Below, in pieces: positions 55,490-55,646 of a DNA stretch of 55,646 nt (the stretch's first letter is position 1; the number at the start of each line of letters is the position of its first letter). Under the pieces are notes generated by a model, which saw nothing but the letters and a program-made list of their open reading frames with translations, made no database searches and had not been told where the DNA came from. The stretch covers positions 1-55,646 of the forward strand of contig JASEGZ010000007.1 in assembly GCA_030018935.1 (NCBI GenBank), given 5' to 3'. This stretch comes from Syntrophales bacterium. GTDB taxonomy: Bacteria > Desulfobacterota > Syntrophia > Syntrophales > CG2-30-49-12. The translations under genes and the position numbers were made by a program.

Positions 55490-55624
55490 TCAATGAATTA
55501 AATGGCTGTATCGCTTACTATACGGATCGGTCATGAATAGATGGCACTGACCCAGTTTGTCATCCCATCGATTTTGTGAAGCTTCTTTGATTTTATCACC
55601 GATTTTCGCGGAACAATTTGACAT
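55490..55624 (-). CDS. Possible 44-residue ORF at the window edge
   Basis: ATG at 55624, TGA at 55490, with an in-frame TAA just upstream (55645), so the frame is complete. Composition is protein-like and hydrophilic (DKIKEASQNRWDDKLGQCHL), with a C-terminal TDPYSKRYSHLIH. It may form a unit with the zinc-ribbon frame 9 bp downstream. No family recognised. Confidence 0.4.
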   Translation of the reverse strand: MSNCSAKIGDKIKEASQNRWDDKLGQCHLFMTDPYSKRYSHLIH

Positions 55625-55646
55625 AAGATTTTCGTCGGCTCTTTAT

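Noticed and set aside
55157-55536. Plus-strand frames of 114 and 115 codons near the right end, one starting with a CPxxxC motif.
   Set aside because: The minus strand carries better small frames with two CxxC pairs; the plus frames lack ribosome sites and show no family.

Overview
The window reads as a chromosomal segment of a Gram-negative, probably anaerobic bacterium. A TonB-dependent receptor, MreBCD/RodA/PBP2, a CcdA/TlpA thiol system, many GTG/TTG starts and the neighbourhoods era-rnc-mtaB and zapA-6S RNA-rny-ymdB all fit Desulfobacterota (former Deltaproteobacteria, for example a Syntrophales relative). That assignment is inference from gene content; no 16S or marker search was possible.

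Layout. 0-2.6 kb: two-gene ABC exporter. 2.6-4.0 kb: REC-GGDEF diguanylate cyclase and a stand-alone receiver. 4.0-4.4 kb: tRNA-Gln(CTG), tRNA-Glu(CTC) and a truncated universal stress gene. 4.7-7.0 kb: RadC, CcdA-like and TlpA-like proteins. 7.1-11.3 kb (minus): mtaB-rnc-Elp3-like radical SAM-era, overlapping genes of RNA and ribosome maintenance. 12.0-24.2 kb (minus): a large corrinoid import and nucleotide-loop locus (btuF, riboswitch, a 47-codon gene, btuC, btuD, second riboswitch, a 13-codon leader ORF, btuB, an asparagine-synthetase-like protein, a DUF71 ATP-pyrophosphatase, cobO, cbiB, cobD, cobU, cobT, cobS). No corrin-ring genes are present, so the locus supports salvage and completion of imported corrinoids. 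24.4-29.9 kb (minus): rod-shape operon mreB-mreC-mreD-mrdA-rodA. 30-37.4 kb (plus): PpiD-like chaperone, dusB, zapB-like and zapA, 6S RNA, rny, ymdB, tyrS. 37.5-41.7 kb: an AT-richer trehalose block (DUF5752, treT, fused otsA-otsB). 41.7-43.2 kb: a Crp/Fnr regulator and a PhoB-like regulator. 43.5-48.6 kb: F1 ATP synthase operon atpHAGDC without F0 genes. 49-53.2 kb: cstA, a phasin-like protein and a UbiB/ABC1 kinase. 53.2-55.6 kb: AbiE type IV toxin-antitoxin pair flanked by very small ORFs, one a CxxC/CxxC zinc-ribbon candidate.

The most unusual cross-cutting signal is a population of 7-bp tandem repeats (GTCRTAA/TTAYGAC type and several unrelated 7-mer families) sitting exactly at gene ends. 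In three places they supply the last codons and stop codon of unrelated proteins (the ABC ATPase, RNase III, PBP2); in one they supply the start codon of the next gene; around atpG they form a 42-bp higher-order array and a long hairpin next to the atpD ribosome site. Other structures are a 172-bp near-palindrome after atpC and a palindromic element that forms the cobU 3' end.

The strongest candidates for something undescribed are the 47-codon gene between the cobalamin riboswitch and btuC, the paired ATP-pyrophosphatase-type enzymes inside the corrinoid operon, and the repeat-derived gene ends.
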